From an uncultured Alphaproteobacteria bacterium (GTDB lineage Bacteria; Pseudomonadota; Alphaproteobacteria; HIMB59; GCA-002718135): a stretch of DNA of 42,630 nt. Every line of letters starts with the position of its first letter. Position 1 is the first letter of the stretch. The notes below the pieces were generated by a model. That model saw nothing but the letters and a program-made list of their open reading frames with translations. It had not been told where the DNA came from and made no database searches. Where the stretch lies: the NCBI GenBank assembly GCA_902592345.1, contig CACJEE010000008.1:1-42630 (forward strand), read 5' to 3'. Below, one piece after another: positions 21,575 to 32,375 of the stretch. A program made the position numbers and the translations under genes.

Positions 21575-23625
21575 TGCCTACAATTACTATTGATAATAAA
21601 AAAGTTGAATTCGAAAATGGTATGACAGTAATGCAAGCCTGTGAATTAGCTGGTGCTGAAATTCCAAGATTTTGTTATCATGAAAAACTATCCATTGCTG
21701 GAAATTGCAGAATGTGCCTTGTAGAAATGGAGAAAGGCCCCCCAAAACCAATTGCTTCATGTGCTATGCCTGCTGGAGATGGAATGGTGATTAAGACAGA
21801 TTCTGAAATGGTTAAAAAGGCAAGAAAGGGTGTTATGGAATTTCTTTTGATAAACCATCCCCTAGATTGTCCAATTTGTGATCAAGGAGGTGAGTGTGAT
21901 CTTCAGGATCAAGCCCTTCATTATGGCTTTGATAAATCAAGATATGAAGAAAATAAGAGGGCTGTAAAAAACAAACACATGGGGCCATTAGTAAGCACCA
22001 TCATGACAAGATGTATTCATTGCACAAGATGTGTAAGATTCTCTACTGAGGTAGCTGGTGTTGATGATTTAGGACTTCTTGGAAGAGGAGAAAATGCTGA
22101 AATTACGACTTATCTAGAAAAAACTATCGACTCTGAATTATCTGGAAATGTCATTGATTTATGTCCAGTAGGAGCTTTAACAAGTAAACCTTACGCATTT
22201 AAATCTAGACCTTGGGAATTAAGTAAAACTGAAACTCATGATGTTTTAGATGGAATTGGATCAAGTATAAGAGTTGATACAAAGGGTAAACAAGTTTTAA
22301 GAGTATTACCTCGTATAAATGAAGATACAAATGAAGAATGGATTAATGATAAAACAAGATTTGCTATAGATGGCCTATCAAGACAAAGATTAGATAAAAT
22401 TTATATCAGAGAAAATAATCAACTAAATGTTTCTGACTGGGATAATGCATTAGATAAAATTAAAAATGAAATAAATAAAAGAGGGAAAGATAAAACTATA
22501 ACTTTATCTGGAAAATTTACAGATGCTGAAACTATAATAGCGACAAAACTTTTTTCAGCAGGGTTAGGTTCTGACTTGTATGATTGTAGATTTGATAACG
22601 CTCAGATTGTTCATAGTGAAGATGAAAGTTATAAATTTAATTCTTCTATTAAAGAAGTTGAAAATGCTGATGCAATTCTTTTGGTTGGATCCAATCCAAG
22701 GTGGGAAGCAAGTGTTTTAAATGCAAGAATAAGAAAAGCTTTTATTGATAATAATTGTAAAGTAGGCCTTATTGGTCCTGATCTTGATTTGAATTACTCT
22801 TACTCAAAAATTTCTAATTCTTTAGGAGGACTTAATGATATTTTGGATAATAAATCAGAATTTTCTAAAGATTTATTTAATGCTAAAAATCCTATAATCA
22901 TTGTTGGAACATCAGCAATCAATACCAGTCAGGGTAGTTCAATTTTAAAAACTTGTGCTGAAATTGCTAAAAAATTATCAAACTTTTCAGGCTCTTTCAA
23001 TCCATTAAATGTTTTAAATCAAGATATATCAAGAGTGGGATCATTGGAACTTGGTTTTGTTAATAAAGTTTTTGATGGTGATTTTTCAAAAAAACTTAAA
23101 GAACAAATTTATAAAAATAAACCTGTTGTATTCTTATTAGGTTTAGATGAAATTGATCCAAAATCGCTAGAAGAATCTTTTGTGGTATATTGTGGTCATC
23201 ATGGTGATATCAATGCTCAACATGCAGATATAATTTTGCCTACACCTGCATATACAGAAAAATCTTCTACTTTTATGAATATTGAAGGTAGGGTAATTCA
23301 AACATCTCGATGCCATAATCCTTTAGGTGACTCAAAAGAAGAATGGAAAATATTTAGAGTTTTAAGTGATCTCCTTAGTTGTGGTTTAGATTTTAATAAT
23401 CTTAATGATGTTAGAAGAAAATTAGTTAATGAAAATAAAAATTTCCTTGCTTTATTAGAAGTTACTAATTCATCTAAATTGTCTTTTTCATCTAAAGAAA
23501 AAATAAAAGATGAAAATATTTCATACAATATTAAGAATTTTTACATGAACGACTCAATTTCTCGATCTTCTGAAACTATGGCTAAGTGCACAAATGAAAT
23601 ACTTAATAAAGCCAAAGCTTCATGA
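21574..23625 (+). CDS. nuoG: NADH-quinone oxidoreductase subunit G
   Basis: '[20 protein letters not shown]', '[21 protein letters not shown]', '[11 protein letters not shown]'. Confidence 0.97.
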   Translation: MPTITIDNKKVEFENGMTVMQACELAGAEIPRFCYHEKLSIAGNCRMCLVEMEKGPPKPIASCAMPAGDGMVIKTDSEMVKKARKGVMEFLLINHPLDCPICDQGGECDLQDQALHYGFDKSRYEENKRAVKNKHMGPLVSTIMTRCIHCTRCVRFSTEVAGVDDLGLLGRGENAEITTYLEKTIDSELSGNVIDLCPVGALTSKPYAFKSRPWELSKTETHDVLDGIGSSIRVDTKGKQVLRVLPRINEDTNEEWINDKTRFAIDGLSRQRLDKIYIRENNQLNVSDWDNALDKIKNEINKRGKDKTITLSGKFTDAETIIATKLFSAGLGSDLYDCRFDNAQIVHSEDESYKFNSSIKEVENADAILLVGSNPRWEASVLNARIRKAFIDNNCKVGLIGPDLDLNYSYSKISNSLGGLNDILDNKSEFSKDLFNAKNPIIIVGTSAINTSQGSSILKTCAEIAKKLSNFSGSFNPLNVLNQDISRVGSLELGFVNKVFDGDFSKKLKEQIYKNKPVVFLLGLDEIDPKSLEESFVVYCGHHGDINAQHADIILPTPAYTEKSSTFMNIEGRVIQTSRCHNPLGDSKEEWKIFRVLSDLLSCGLDFNNLNDVRRKLVNENKNFLALLEVTNSSKLSFSSKEKIKDENISYNIKNFYMNDSISRSSETMAKCTNEILNKAKAS

Positions 23626-24644
23626 ATAATTTTTCATATTTAAATGATTTTATAATTCCAGGCAGCATAATTATTGCGCAGATACTGGCTGTGTTAATGC
23701 CTGTATTAATTTCAGTGGCATTTTTAGTTTATGCTGAAAGAAAGGTACTTGCTCTTATTCAACTCAGAAGAGGTCCAAATGTTGTAGGACCTTTTGGGAT
23801 CCTCCAAAGTTTTGCTGATGCTCTCAAATTATTAACTAAAGAAAATATTGTTCCAGCCAATTCTAATAAAATAGTTTTTTTATTAGCTCCGATTATTACC
23901 ATGGTTCTAAGTTTGGCAGGATGGGCAGTAATACCATTCGCTCCTAATTGGGTAATTGCTGATATAAATGTAGGGATAATGTATTTATTTGCTGTCTCAT
24001 CTTTAGGTGTATATGGAATCATAATGGCTGGATGGGCAAGCAATTCTCAATACCCATTTCTTGGTGCACTTCGATCAGCCGCTCAAATGGTTTCATATGA
24101 AGTGTCAATAGGTTTTGTTATTATAACTGTACTCTTATGTGTTGGCTCATTAAATCTAACCAAGATAGTTGAGGCTCAAGCAACTGTTTGGTTTGCTATT
24201 CCCCTATTACCAATGTTTGTTGTTTTTTTTATATCTGCATTAGCCGAGACAAATAGATTACCTTTTGATTTACCAGAAGATGAATCAACACTTGTTGCTG
24301 GTTTTTTTACTGAATATTCATCAGCTTCTTTTGTATTATTTTTCCTTGGAGAATACGCGAGTATGATCTTGATGAGCTCAATGACCGTAATATTATTTAT
24401 GGGAGGTTGGCTACCTCCATTTGACATATACCCTCTTAATGCAATTCCAGGTGTAATTTGGTTTGTTATTAAAATTATATTTATTTTATTTTTGTTTATA
24501 TGGGTTCGCGGAACTTTTCCAAGATATAGATATGATCAATTAATGAGATTAGGTTGGAAAATTTTTTTACCTCTATCTCTATTATGGGTTGTTTTAACTG
24601 CAGGTTTTTTAATTGTATTTGATATGGTTCCAAATTCTTTATGA
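23622..24644 (+). CDS. nuoH: NADH-quinone oxidoreductase subunit H
   Basis: '[38 protein letters not shown]', '[32 protein letters not shown]'. Confidence 0.97.
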   Translation: MNNFSYLNDFIIPGSIIIAQILAVLMPVLISVAFLVYAERKVLALIQLRRGPNVVGPFGILQSFADALKLLTKENIVPANSNKIVFLLAPIITMVLSLAGWAVIPFAPNWVIADINVGIMYLFAVSSLGVYGIIMAGWASNSQYPFLGALRSAAQMVSYEVSIGFVIITVLLCVGSLNLTKIVEAQATVWFAIPLLPMFVVFFISALAETNRLPFDLPEDESTLVAGFFTEYSSASFVLFFLGEYASMILMSSMTVILFMGGWLPPFDIYPLNAIPGVIWFVIKIIFILFLFIWVRGTFPRYRYDQLMRLGWKIFLPLSLLWVVLTAGFLIVFDMVPNSL

Positions 24645-25120
24645 TTAAGTATATAAAATCATTTACTCTTTTTGAGCTATTCCAGGGAATGTTTTTAACT
24701 TTAAAGTATATGTTTAAAGCGAAAGTAACAATAAATTATCCTCATGAAAAAGGTCCTTTGAGTCCTAGATTTAGAGGGGAGCATGCACTAAGAAGATATC
24801 CAAGCGGTGAAGAGAGATGTATTGCATGTAAATTGTGTGAAGCAGTTTGTCCGGCTCAAGCAATAACAATTGAAGCTGAACCAAGAGAAGATGGAAGTAG
24901 AAGAACTACTCGATATGATATTGATATGAGTAAATGTATATATTGTGGTCTTTGCGAAGAGTCATGTCCAGTTGATGCAATTGTTGAAGGTCCTAACTTT
25001 GAATTTGCAACAGAAACTAGAGAAGAATTAATGTATACGAAAGAAAAACTTTTGGAGAATGGAGAACGGTGGGAGCAAGAAATAGCTCAAAATATTTATT
25101 TAGATAGGAAATATCGTTAA
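24641..25120 (+). CDS. nuoI: NADH-quinone oxidoreductase subunit I
   Basis: Two 4Fe-4S motifs [12 protein letters not shown] and [12 protein letters not shown]. Confidence 0.97.
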   Translation: MIKYIKSFTLFELFQGMFLTLKYMFKAKVTINYPHEKGPLSPRFRGEHALRRYPSGEERCIACKLCEAVCPAQAITIEAEPREDGSRRTTRYDIDMSKCIYCGLCEESCPVDAIVEGPNFEFATETREELMYTKEKLLENGERWEQEIAQNIYLDRKYR

Positions 25121-25731
25121 TGTATTTGTATTCAATTACATTTTATATTTTTTCTCTTGTTGCAGTTTTATCAGCTTTAATGGTTATAAGTGCAAGAAAT
25201 CCAGTTCATTCCGTTTTATTTCTAATTTTAAGTTTTGTGAATGCATCTGGATTGTTTGTTTTATTAGGGGCTGAATTTTTAGCTATGATTTTAGTCGTAG
25301 TATATGTCGGAGCTGTTGCAGTGCTTTTTTTATTTGTCGTAATGATGCTGGATATAAATTTTGTAAAGTTAAGAGAAGGGTTTCTTCAATATTTACCCTT
25401 TGGAGCATTATTAGGAATAGTTTTAATTATTGAGTTAGGTATTTTATTTCTTACGAAATCTTTCTCTAAAAATTCCCTTAATAAATTTGTTTCATCACCT
25501 CAAATCAACGAAATAGAAAACACCAAATTAATTGGTCAGGTTTTGTATACTGATTATTTTTATTTATTCCAAATAAGTGGATTGATTCTTTTAGTAGCTA
25601 TGATTGGCTCAATAACTCTCACACTTAGGGATAGAGGCCAGGTAAAAAGACAAAACATATCTTCACAAAATTATATTGATGCTAATAAAGCAATAGAAAA
25701 GAAAAAAGTAAAATTAGGAGAGGGTATTTAG
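25120..25731 (+). CDS. nuoJ: NADH-quinone oxidoreductase subunit J
   Basis: '[51 protein letters not shown]'. Confidence 0.95.
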   Translation: MYLYSITFYIFSLVAVLSALMVISARNPVHSVLFLILSFVNASGLFVLLGAEFLAMILVVVYVGAVAVLFLFVVMMLDINFVKLREGFLQYLPFGALLGIVLIIELGILFLTKSFSKNSLNKFVSSPQINEIENTKLIGQVLYTDYFYLFQISGLILLVAMIGSITLTLRDRGQVKRQNISSQNYIDANKAIEKKKVKLGEGI

Positions 25732-26036
25732 TGATTTACTTAGAGCATTATTTATTTCTTGCGGCAATCATTTTTACAATTGGAGTTCTTGGAATTTTTT
25801 TAAATAAAAAAAATGTCATTATAATTTTAATGTCTATTGAATTAATTTTATTATCTGTGAACATAAATCTAATATCTTTTTCTGTTTTCTTGAATGATAT
25901 TTCAGGTCAAATTTTTGCTATGCTCACTTTAACAGTTGCTGCTGCTGAAGCGGCGATTGGTTTAGCAATACTAGTTGTTTTTTATAGAAACTTAGGCTCT
26001 ATCGAAGTTAATAAAATAAATAAATTAAAAGGATAA
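25731..26036 (+). CDS. nuoK: NADH-quinone oxidoreductase subunit K
   Basis: '[40 protein letters not shown]', '[28 protein letters not shown]'. Confidence 0.96.
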   Translation: MIYLEHYLFLAAIIFTIGVLGIFLNKKNVIIILMSIELILLSVNINLISFSVFLNDISGQIFAMLTLTVAAAEAAIGLAILVVFYRNLGSIEVNKINKLKG

Positions 26037-26045
26037 ATTATAATT

Positions 26046-27953
26046 ATGGCACAATTAATTGTATTTCTTCCTTTGTTTGGTTTTTTATTTTGTTTTTTCT
26101 TTGGAAAAATATTTGGTTTTAAAGCCTCTCAAATTATAACTACTTCATTCCTTTTTATATCAGCTATTTTATCTTGGTTTTTATTTTTCTCTTATTTAGG
26201 TGAAAGAGAAATGGAAGTTATTTATATTTTTAACTGGTTTACTTCCGGCAATTTTATAGTTGATTGGTCAATACGCTTGGACTCATTAACTACAACAATG
26301 TTTATTGTTGTTTGTAGTGTTTCAGCATGTGTTCATCTTTACTCAATTGGCTACATGAGCAATGATCCATCTAAGGAAAGATTTATGGGATATCTTAGCC
26401 TTTTCACTTTTTTTATGTTGATGTTGGTTTCAAGTAATAATTTGTTGCAAATGTTTTTTGGTTGGGAGGGTGTAGGACTTGCCTCTTATTTACTAATTGG
26501 GTTTTGGTATCATAAACCATCTGCAAATAATGCCGCTATAAAAGCCTTTCTTGTAAATAGAATTGGAGATTTTGGATATGCTTTAGGTATAGGGGGTATT
26601 TTTTATATTTTTGGATCTGTAGAATTTAGTGTTATTTTTGATAACGCAGAAAGTTTTAAAGATCATTCAATACAATTTATAGGTCTTAACTTTAGTACAA
26701 TTGATTTATTATGCTTTCTGTTGTTTATTGGTGCAATGGGTAAGTCGGCCCAACTTGGTTTGCATACATGGTTACCCGATGCAATGGAAGGGCCAACGCC
26801 TGTTTCAGCCCTAATCCATGCAGCCACAATGGTGACAGCCGGTGTATTTTTAGTAGCTAGAATGAGCCCATTATTTGAATACGCTTTATTTACAAATTTA
26901 TTTATTATTTTTATAGGAGCTTCTACTGCTATTTTTGCTGCAAGTATTGCACTTACTCAAAATGATATAAAAAGAGTGATTGCGTATTCAACATGCAGTC
27001 AACTTGGCTATATGTTTTTTGCCGCAGGTTTAGGAGCTTATAATGCTTCAATTTTTCATTTGATGACTCATGGATTTTTTAAAGCACTACTATTTTTATC
27101 AGCTGGATCAGTAATCCATGCAATGCATCATGAGCAAGATATGCGAAAAATGGGTGGATTGTTTAAAAAAATTCCTTTTACTGGTGCAATGATGTGGATT
27201 GGATCACTTGCTATTATAGGTTTTCCATATTTCTCTGGTTATTATTCTAAGGAAAGCATTTTAGAAAATGCTTATTATTCAAGTTCATCAATGGCTACAT
27301 TTGCATATACAGTTGGAATTTTAACAGCTCTTTTAACTGCTTTTTATTCATGGAGATTATTGTTTATGACATTTCACGGTGAAACAAGATCTGATAAAAA
27401 AACTTTTGACCATGCTCATGAGTCCCCGCTAGTAATGACCTTACCTCTAATATTACTTGCTTTCGGTTCAATTTTTGCAGGATTACTTTTTTCAAATTTT
27501 TATATTGGTAAAATGCAATACAGTTTCTGGGGTAATTCCATAATTCTCCATGAAAGTAAACATCACTATTTACCTTTTATTCAAACCTTAATCGTTAAAA
27601 GTTCTGTTGCAATAGGTGTTATGCTAGCCGCTCTAATTTATTTTTATAAAAATCATTTATCTAAGAATTTAGCTAATAATTTATATCCTCTTTATTCAAT
27701 CTCTCTTAATAAATGGTATGTTGATGAACTTTATCATTCAATTTTTATTAGGCCCTATTTCTATCTTGCTAATTTGTTTTGGAAAAAAGGTGATGAAAAA
27801 ATAATTGATGGGTGTGGACCTAACGGAATTTCAAAATTAATATCTATTTCATCTTACTACTTAAGTCGTTTTCAGTCAGGGTATTTATATCATTATGCTT
27901 TTGTAATGCTTGGGGGCTTGGTAATTATCCTAACATGGTTCATATATTATTAA
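26046..27953 (+). CDS. nuoL: NADH-quinone oxidoreductase subunit L
   Basis: 'FFGWEGVGLASYLLIGFWY', 'GKSAQLGLHTWLPDAMEGPTPVSALIHAATMVTAGVFLVAR'. Confidence 0.97.
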   Translation: MAQLIVFLPLFGFLFCFFFGKIFGFKASQIITTSFLFISAILSWFLFFSYLGEREMEVIYIFNWFTSGNFIVDWSIRLDSLTTTMFIVVCSVSACVHLYSIGYMSNDPSKERFMGYLSLFTFFMLMLVSSNNLLQMFFGWEGVGLASYLLIGFWYHKPSANNAAIKAFLVNRIGDFGYALGIGGIFYIFGSVEFSVIFDNAESFKDHSIQFIGLNFSTIDLLCFLLFIGAMGKSAQLGLHTWLPDAMEGPTPVSALIHAATMVTAGVFLVARMSPLFEYALFTNLFIIFIGASTAIFAASIALTQNDIKRVIAYSTCSQLGYMFFAAGLGAYNASIFHLMTHGFFKALLFLSAGSVIHAMHHEQDMRKMGGLFKKIPFTGAMMWIGSLAIIGFPYFSGYYSKESILENAYYSSSSMATFAYTVGILTALLTAFYSWRLLFMTFHGETRSDKKTFDHAHESPLVMTLPLILLAFGSIFAGLLFSNFYIGKMQYSFWGNSIILHESKHHYLPFIQTLIVKSSVAIGVMLAALIYFYKNHLSKNLANNLYPLYSISLNKWYVDELYHSIFIRPYFYLANLFWKKGDEKIIDGCGPNGISKLISISSYYLSRFQSGYLYHYAFVMLGGLVIILTWFIYY

Positions 27954-29438
27954 ATGACTGATATCCCTATATTATCACTAACTATTTTCTTACCTTTGTT
28001 AGGTGTCATAGTTATTCTTCTAATTAAAGATGATGAAAACTCTATAAATAATATTAAAAAAGTTGCATTATTGACATCAGTTGGTGTTTTTCTTTTAAGC
28101 TTGTTTATATGGTTGCAGTTTGACAACAGCAATCCCGGTTATCAATTTCAAGAAAAATTTAGATGGTTTAATGACTTTAATTTTTACTATCATATTGGCA
28201 TTGATGGAATATCTCTCTTTATGGTTATCTTAAGTACTTTTTTAACACCTTTATGCATCTTAGCAAGTTGGGAAAGTATAAAAAAAAGGGTTAAAGAATA
28301 TATGATCGCATTTTTAACTCTTGAGACAGTTATGATAGGAATGTTTTCATCTGTAGATATTTTGCTTTTTTATATATTTTTTGAAGTAGTTTTAATTCCA
28401 ATGTATTTAATTATTGGTATCTGGGGTGGAGATAGAAGAATTTATGCATCTTTTAAATTCTTTTTATACACACTACTTGGCTCAGTATTAATGCTAATTG
28501 CTATAATTGCAATTTATAGATTAACAAGCTCAATGAGTATTGAAGATTTGCAAGGTAACTATTTTGCAAAAAATGTTCAGATGTATCTTTGGTTAGCTTT
28601 CTTTGCTTCATTTGCTGTCAAAATTCCAATGTGGCCTTTTCATACTTGGTTACCTGATGCCCATGTTGAAGCCCCTACAGCTGGTTCAGTAATATTAGCT
28701 GGGGTACTTTTGAAAATGGGAGGATATGGATTTATTAGATTTTCTCTAGGAATGTTACCAGAGGCCTCAGAATATTTCTCACCTTTGGTAATGACTTTAA
28801 GTATAGTTGCGGTAGTTTACACTTCGCTAGTTGCTCTAGCTCAAACTGACATAAAAAAATTAATTGCTTACTCATCAGTAGCTCACATGGGTTTAGTTAC
28901 TATAGGTATATTTATAGTAAATGCTCAAGGGTTAGAAGGGGCGATGATTCAAATGATAAGTCATGGAGTGGTATCAGGAGCTTTATTTTTATGTGTAGGA
29001 GTTATTTATGATCGAATGCATACACGAGATATTAATTTTTATGGTGGCCTAGTTAATAGAATGCCAATTTATGCAACTGTTTTTATGATATTTATGTTAG
29101 GATCTGTTGGCCTTCCAGGCACAAGTGGTTTTATTGGGGAATTTTTAGTTATCGTTGGCGCTTTTAAATATTCAAGTATTGTAGTTATTGGTTCAGCTAC
29201 TGGCATTGTACTTTCAGCAGTTTACATGCTTTATTTGTATAAACGGATTATTTTTGGCGAGATGAGTAATAAAAAATTGATTGAGATATTAGACTTGAAT
29301 AATAGAGAAAAAATTATTCTGATTCCTCTCGCAATAGCTGTTATATTTATAGGTATTTTCCCAAATATTTTTATTGAACCAATGAGATTGCCCTTAGAGT
29401 CAATAATATTTAACTATGAGCTTGCTAATGCTAAATAG
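27954..29438 (+). CDS. nuoM: NADH-quinone oxidoreductase subunit M
   Basis: 'FFEVVLIPMYLIIGIWGG', 'KIPMWPFHTWLPDAHVEAPTAGSVILAGVLLKMGGYGFIRF'. Confidence 0.97.
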   Translation: MTDIPILSLTIFLPLLGVIVILLIKDDENSINNIKKVALLTSVGVFLLSLFIWLQFDNSNPGYQFQEKFRWFNDFNFYYHIGIDGISLFMVILSTFLTPLCILASWESIKKRVKEYMIAFLTLETVMIGMFSSVDILLFYIFFEVVLIPMYLIIGIWGGDRRIYASFKFFLYTLLGSVLMLIAIIAIYRLTSSMSIEDLQGNYFAKNVQMYLWLAFFASFAVKIPMWPFHTWLPDAHVEAPTAGSVILAGVLLKMGGYGFIRFSLGMLPEASEYFSPLVMTLSIVAVVYTSLVALAQTDIKKLIAYSSVAHMGLVTIGIFIVNAQGLEGAMIQMISHGVVSGALFLCVGVIYDRMHTRDINFYGGLVNRMPIYATVFMIFMLGSVGLPGTSGFIGEFLVIVGAFKYSSIVVIGSATGIVLSAVYMLYLYKRIIFGEMSNKKLIEILDLNNREKIILIPLAIAVIFIGIFPNIFIEPMRLPLESIIFNYELANAK

Positions 29439-30867
29439 TTTTATTCATATATTTTTTGTACCTGAAATAGCACTTTCAATACTGTCTGTTACTTGTTTAA
29501 TGTATGGCTTATTTTCAAAAACTAATTCTTTTATAAAAGCCACTAACTTTGCAATTTTAACCTTATTATTAACTGCCGCTTTAACATATTTTGATTTTTC
29601 AACCAACTTTGCTCTATTTGAAAATTTTTTCTCCAACACATCTTTTACAAAATTTTTTAAAATTTTGACTACTCTAGGTGCTGCTGCATCTTTAATTATT
29701 TCAAAAAATTATTTCTTAGATACAAAAATAATTAGATTTGAAATTCCAACTCTTCTTTTATTTTCAACTTTAGGAATGATGATAATGATAAGTTCTAAAG
29801 ATCTAATGATTATGTATTTATCAATAGAACTTCAAAGTTTATCTCTCTACGTTGTAGCTTCTATTAAAAGAAATTCTATAGAATCAGCTGAATCTGGTGT
29901 TAAGTATTTTATCTTAGGAGCTTTATCCTCTGGAATTTTACTTTATGGTTTCTCTCTGATTTATGGATTTACTGGCCACACATCTTTTGATGGAATATCG
30001 CAATCTTTAACTCAATTAGAAAGTCTTCCAATTGGATTAGTTTTTGGATTAGTTTTTGTACTTGTAGGACTAGCATTTAAAGTATCAGCTGTTCCATTTC
30101 ATATGTGGACACCTGATGTTTATGAGGGTGCGCCAACATCAATAACATCCTTTTTTGCAATTGCCCCAAAACTAGCTGCAACTGCATTAATATTTAGATT
30201 TTGTCTTGAGCCATTTGCTAAATTTCACTTCGAATGGACACAAGTAATTTTCTTTTTATCTATCGCCTCTATGTTTTTAGGTGCTATCGCTGCTATATCT
30301 CAAAAAAATATAAAACGTCTTCTTGCATATAGTTCTATTGGTCATGTCGGTTATGTGTTAATTGCGTTAGTATCAGCAAGTGAACAGGGTTTAAAAAGTG
30401 CTTCGATTTATATGTTTATTTACCTTGTGATGAATATTGCAGTATTTTCAATTATTTTATCTCTTAAAAAATCTAACTCATATGTTGAAAAGATCAACGA
30501 ATTAAGTGGATTGAGTAAATCAAATCCTGTTATTAGTGTTTGCCTAGCAATAATAATGTTATCTATGGCTGGCATTCCGCCTTTTATAGGTTTTTTTGGT
30601 AAATTTTACGTTTTTATTTCTGCTGTAGAAAGTGAACTTTATATATTAGCAGTATTAGGTGTTTTAGCTAGTGTGATTTCAGCATTCTACTATTTAAGAA
30701 TTATTAAAGGTATGTATTTTGATGATAAAACAGATTCAGAAATTTTTGAATTTACAATTAGCAATGAAGCTAAAGTAATATTAACGATTTTGATGATTAT
30801 AATTTCATTTTTTATTGTTAGTCCATCTCTTTTGACTAACATTGTTGCAAATATCTCTTTAATTTAA
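29416..30867 (+). CDS. nuoN: NADH-quinone oxidoreductase subunit N
   Basis: 'ELQSLSLYVVASIKR', 'KVSAVPFHMWTPDVYEGAPTSITSFFAIAPKLAA'. Confidence 0.96.
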   Translation: MSLLMLNSFIHIFFVPEIALSILSVTCLMYGLFSKTNSFIKATNFAILTLLLTAALTYFDFSTNFALFENFFSNTSFTKFFKILTTLGAAASLIISKNYFLDTKIIRFEIPTLLLFSTLGMMIMISSKDLMIMYLSIELQSLSLYVVASIKRNSIESAESGVKYFILGALSSGILLYGFSLIYGFTGHTSFDGISQSLTQLESLPIGLVFGLVFVLVGLAFKVSAVPFHMWTPDVYEGAPTSITSFFAIAPKLAATALIFRFCLEPFAKFHFEWTQVIFFLSIASMFLGAIAAISQKNIKRLLAYSSIGHVGYVLIALVSASEQGLKSASIYMFIYLVMNIAVFSIILSLKKSNSYVEKINELSGLSKSNPVISVCLAIIMLSMAGIPPFIGFFGKFYVFISAVESELYILAVLGVLASVISAFYYLRIIKGMYFDDKTDSEIFEFTISNEAKVILTILMIIISFFIVSPSLLTNIVANISLI

Positions 30868-30871
30868 ATTA

Positions 30872-31624
30872 GTGTCACTACATATTAAAATAGAAAAATT
30901 TTTAACAAAAAAAAATATTAGTTTAATCCATCTTGAAACTGTTGGATCTACTATGCAAGATATAAAAAAGTATATCGGAGATAAGAATATTTGTATGATT
31001 GCTGATGAACAAATATCAGGTATCGGTAGGAGAGGAAATAAATGGATAAGCCCTAAAGGAAATATTTATTTATCTTTTTTATTTGATTTTAATTTATCAA
31101 TCGAAGACCATTTTTTGTTAACTGCAGTTACTGCAAATTCAATTTGTAAATTTTTAAATTATTATATTGACGAAAATATAAATATTAAATGGCCAAATGA
31201 TATAAACATCAATGAAAGTAAAATTGCTGGAATTATGACTGAGATTGTTATGCAAAATAATAAAAAGTATTTAATAATAGGAATGGGGATTAATATTTCA
31301 AACTCACCAAAAATAAATGATTATAAAACATGCTGTTTAAAAGAATTTAATTCTCAATTAAAATATGAAGACGTTCTATTAAGAATGATAGAAACATTTT
31401 TTTTGGAATATGAGATGATATTAAAAAAAGAATATAATAAAATTATAGATAAATTTAAAAATAATATGAAATATTTAGGAGAAACAATAAATATTTTGCT
31501 TCCTAATGATAAAAAACAAAAGGTATTTTTGAAAAATTTAAATTTTGATGGGTCAATATTAATAGAAAATGATGGCAAAGAAGAAAGTATATTTTCAGCA
31601 AGGATAGTGAATGATATTAATTGA
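30872..31624 (+). CDS. birA: Biotin--[acetyl-CoA-carboxylase] ligase (no DNA-binding domain)
   Basis: 'VGSTMQDIK', 'ISGIGRRGNKWISPKGNIYLSFLF', 'IKWPNDININESKIAGIMTEIV', 'IIGMGINI'. Confidence 0.92.
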   Translation: MSLHIKIEKFLTKKNISLIHLETVGSTMQDIKKYIGDKNICMIADEQISGIGRRGNKWISPKGNIYLSFLFDFNLSIEDHFLLTAVTANSICKFLNYYIDENINIKWPNDININESKIAGIMTEIVMQNNKKYLIIGMGINISNSPKINDYKTCCLKEFNSQLKYEDVLLRMIETFFLEYEMILKKEYNKIIDKFKNNMKYLGETINILLPNDKKQKVFLKNLNFDGSILIENDGKEESIFSARIVNDIN

Positions 31625-32375
31625 TATAGGGAATACAAATATAGTTTTTGCTGTAAGTGCAAATAATTTAATAAAAAAAATCATTAGAATAAATACAAAA
31701 CAAAATAAAATTAAATTAAAAACTTTGATTAACTCTATAATTGTAAACTATTCATCAATAAAAAAATTAGATAATGATAAAATAGCAATTATTTCTTCCG
31801 TTGTGCCAAGTTTAAATTATTTAATAATTAATATTTTGAAAAAAAATTTGATTAAAGGATTGATTATTACATCTAAAGATATTTTACCATTTTTAAAAAT
31901 TAATTATAATTTAAAAGAAATTGGTGCTGACAGGCTTGCTAATTCAACTGCTATTATTATAAATAAAATTTCTAATAGTATTGTTATTGATTTTGGAACA
32001 GCTACAACTTTTGAAGTAATAAAAAATAATATTTTCTTAGGAGGTATAATATTTCCTGGTATTAATTTATCTAAAAACACTCTTATTAACGAAGCATCAT
32101 TATTAAAAAATACCACAGTCATGAAGACTAAGAGAGTTGTTGCTAACAATACTAAGAAATCAATTCAATCAGGTTTTTATTGGGGATATTTATTAGCAAT
32201 CAATGGTTTAATTGAAAAAATTTCGAAAGAAAATAAATTTAAACCAAAAATCATTCTTACTGGGGGGCTAGCAAATAAATTCAAAGATGATATTAAGCCT
32301 AAACCCATTATTAGGCCAAATTTAACCTTAGAGGGTCTAAAAATTATTGGATCAATTTATAATGCTAAAAAATAG
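31611..32375 (+). CDS. coaX: Type III pantothenate kinase
   Basis: 'ILIDIGNTNIVFAV', 'IGADRLANSTAII', 'IVIDFGTATTFEVI', 'GGIIFPGINLS', 'ILTGGLA'. Confidence 0.92.
   Translation: MILIDIGNTNIVFAVSANNLIKKIIRINTKQNKIKLKTLINSIIVNYSSIKKLDNDKIAIISSVVPSLNYLIINILKKNLIKGLIITSKDILPFLKINYNLKEIGADRLANSTAIIINKISNSIVIDFGTATTFEVIKNNIFLGGIIFPGINLSKNTLINEASLLKNTTVMKTKRVVANNTKKSIQSGFYWGYLLAINGLIEKISKENKFKPKIILTGGLANKFKDDIKPKPIIRPNLTLEGLKIIGSIYNAKK

Noticed and set aside
23759-24427. Minus-strand ORFs opposite nuoH (94 aa and 83 aa)
   Set aside because: Mirror-frame shadows of a conserved membrane subunit.
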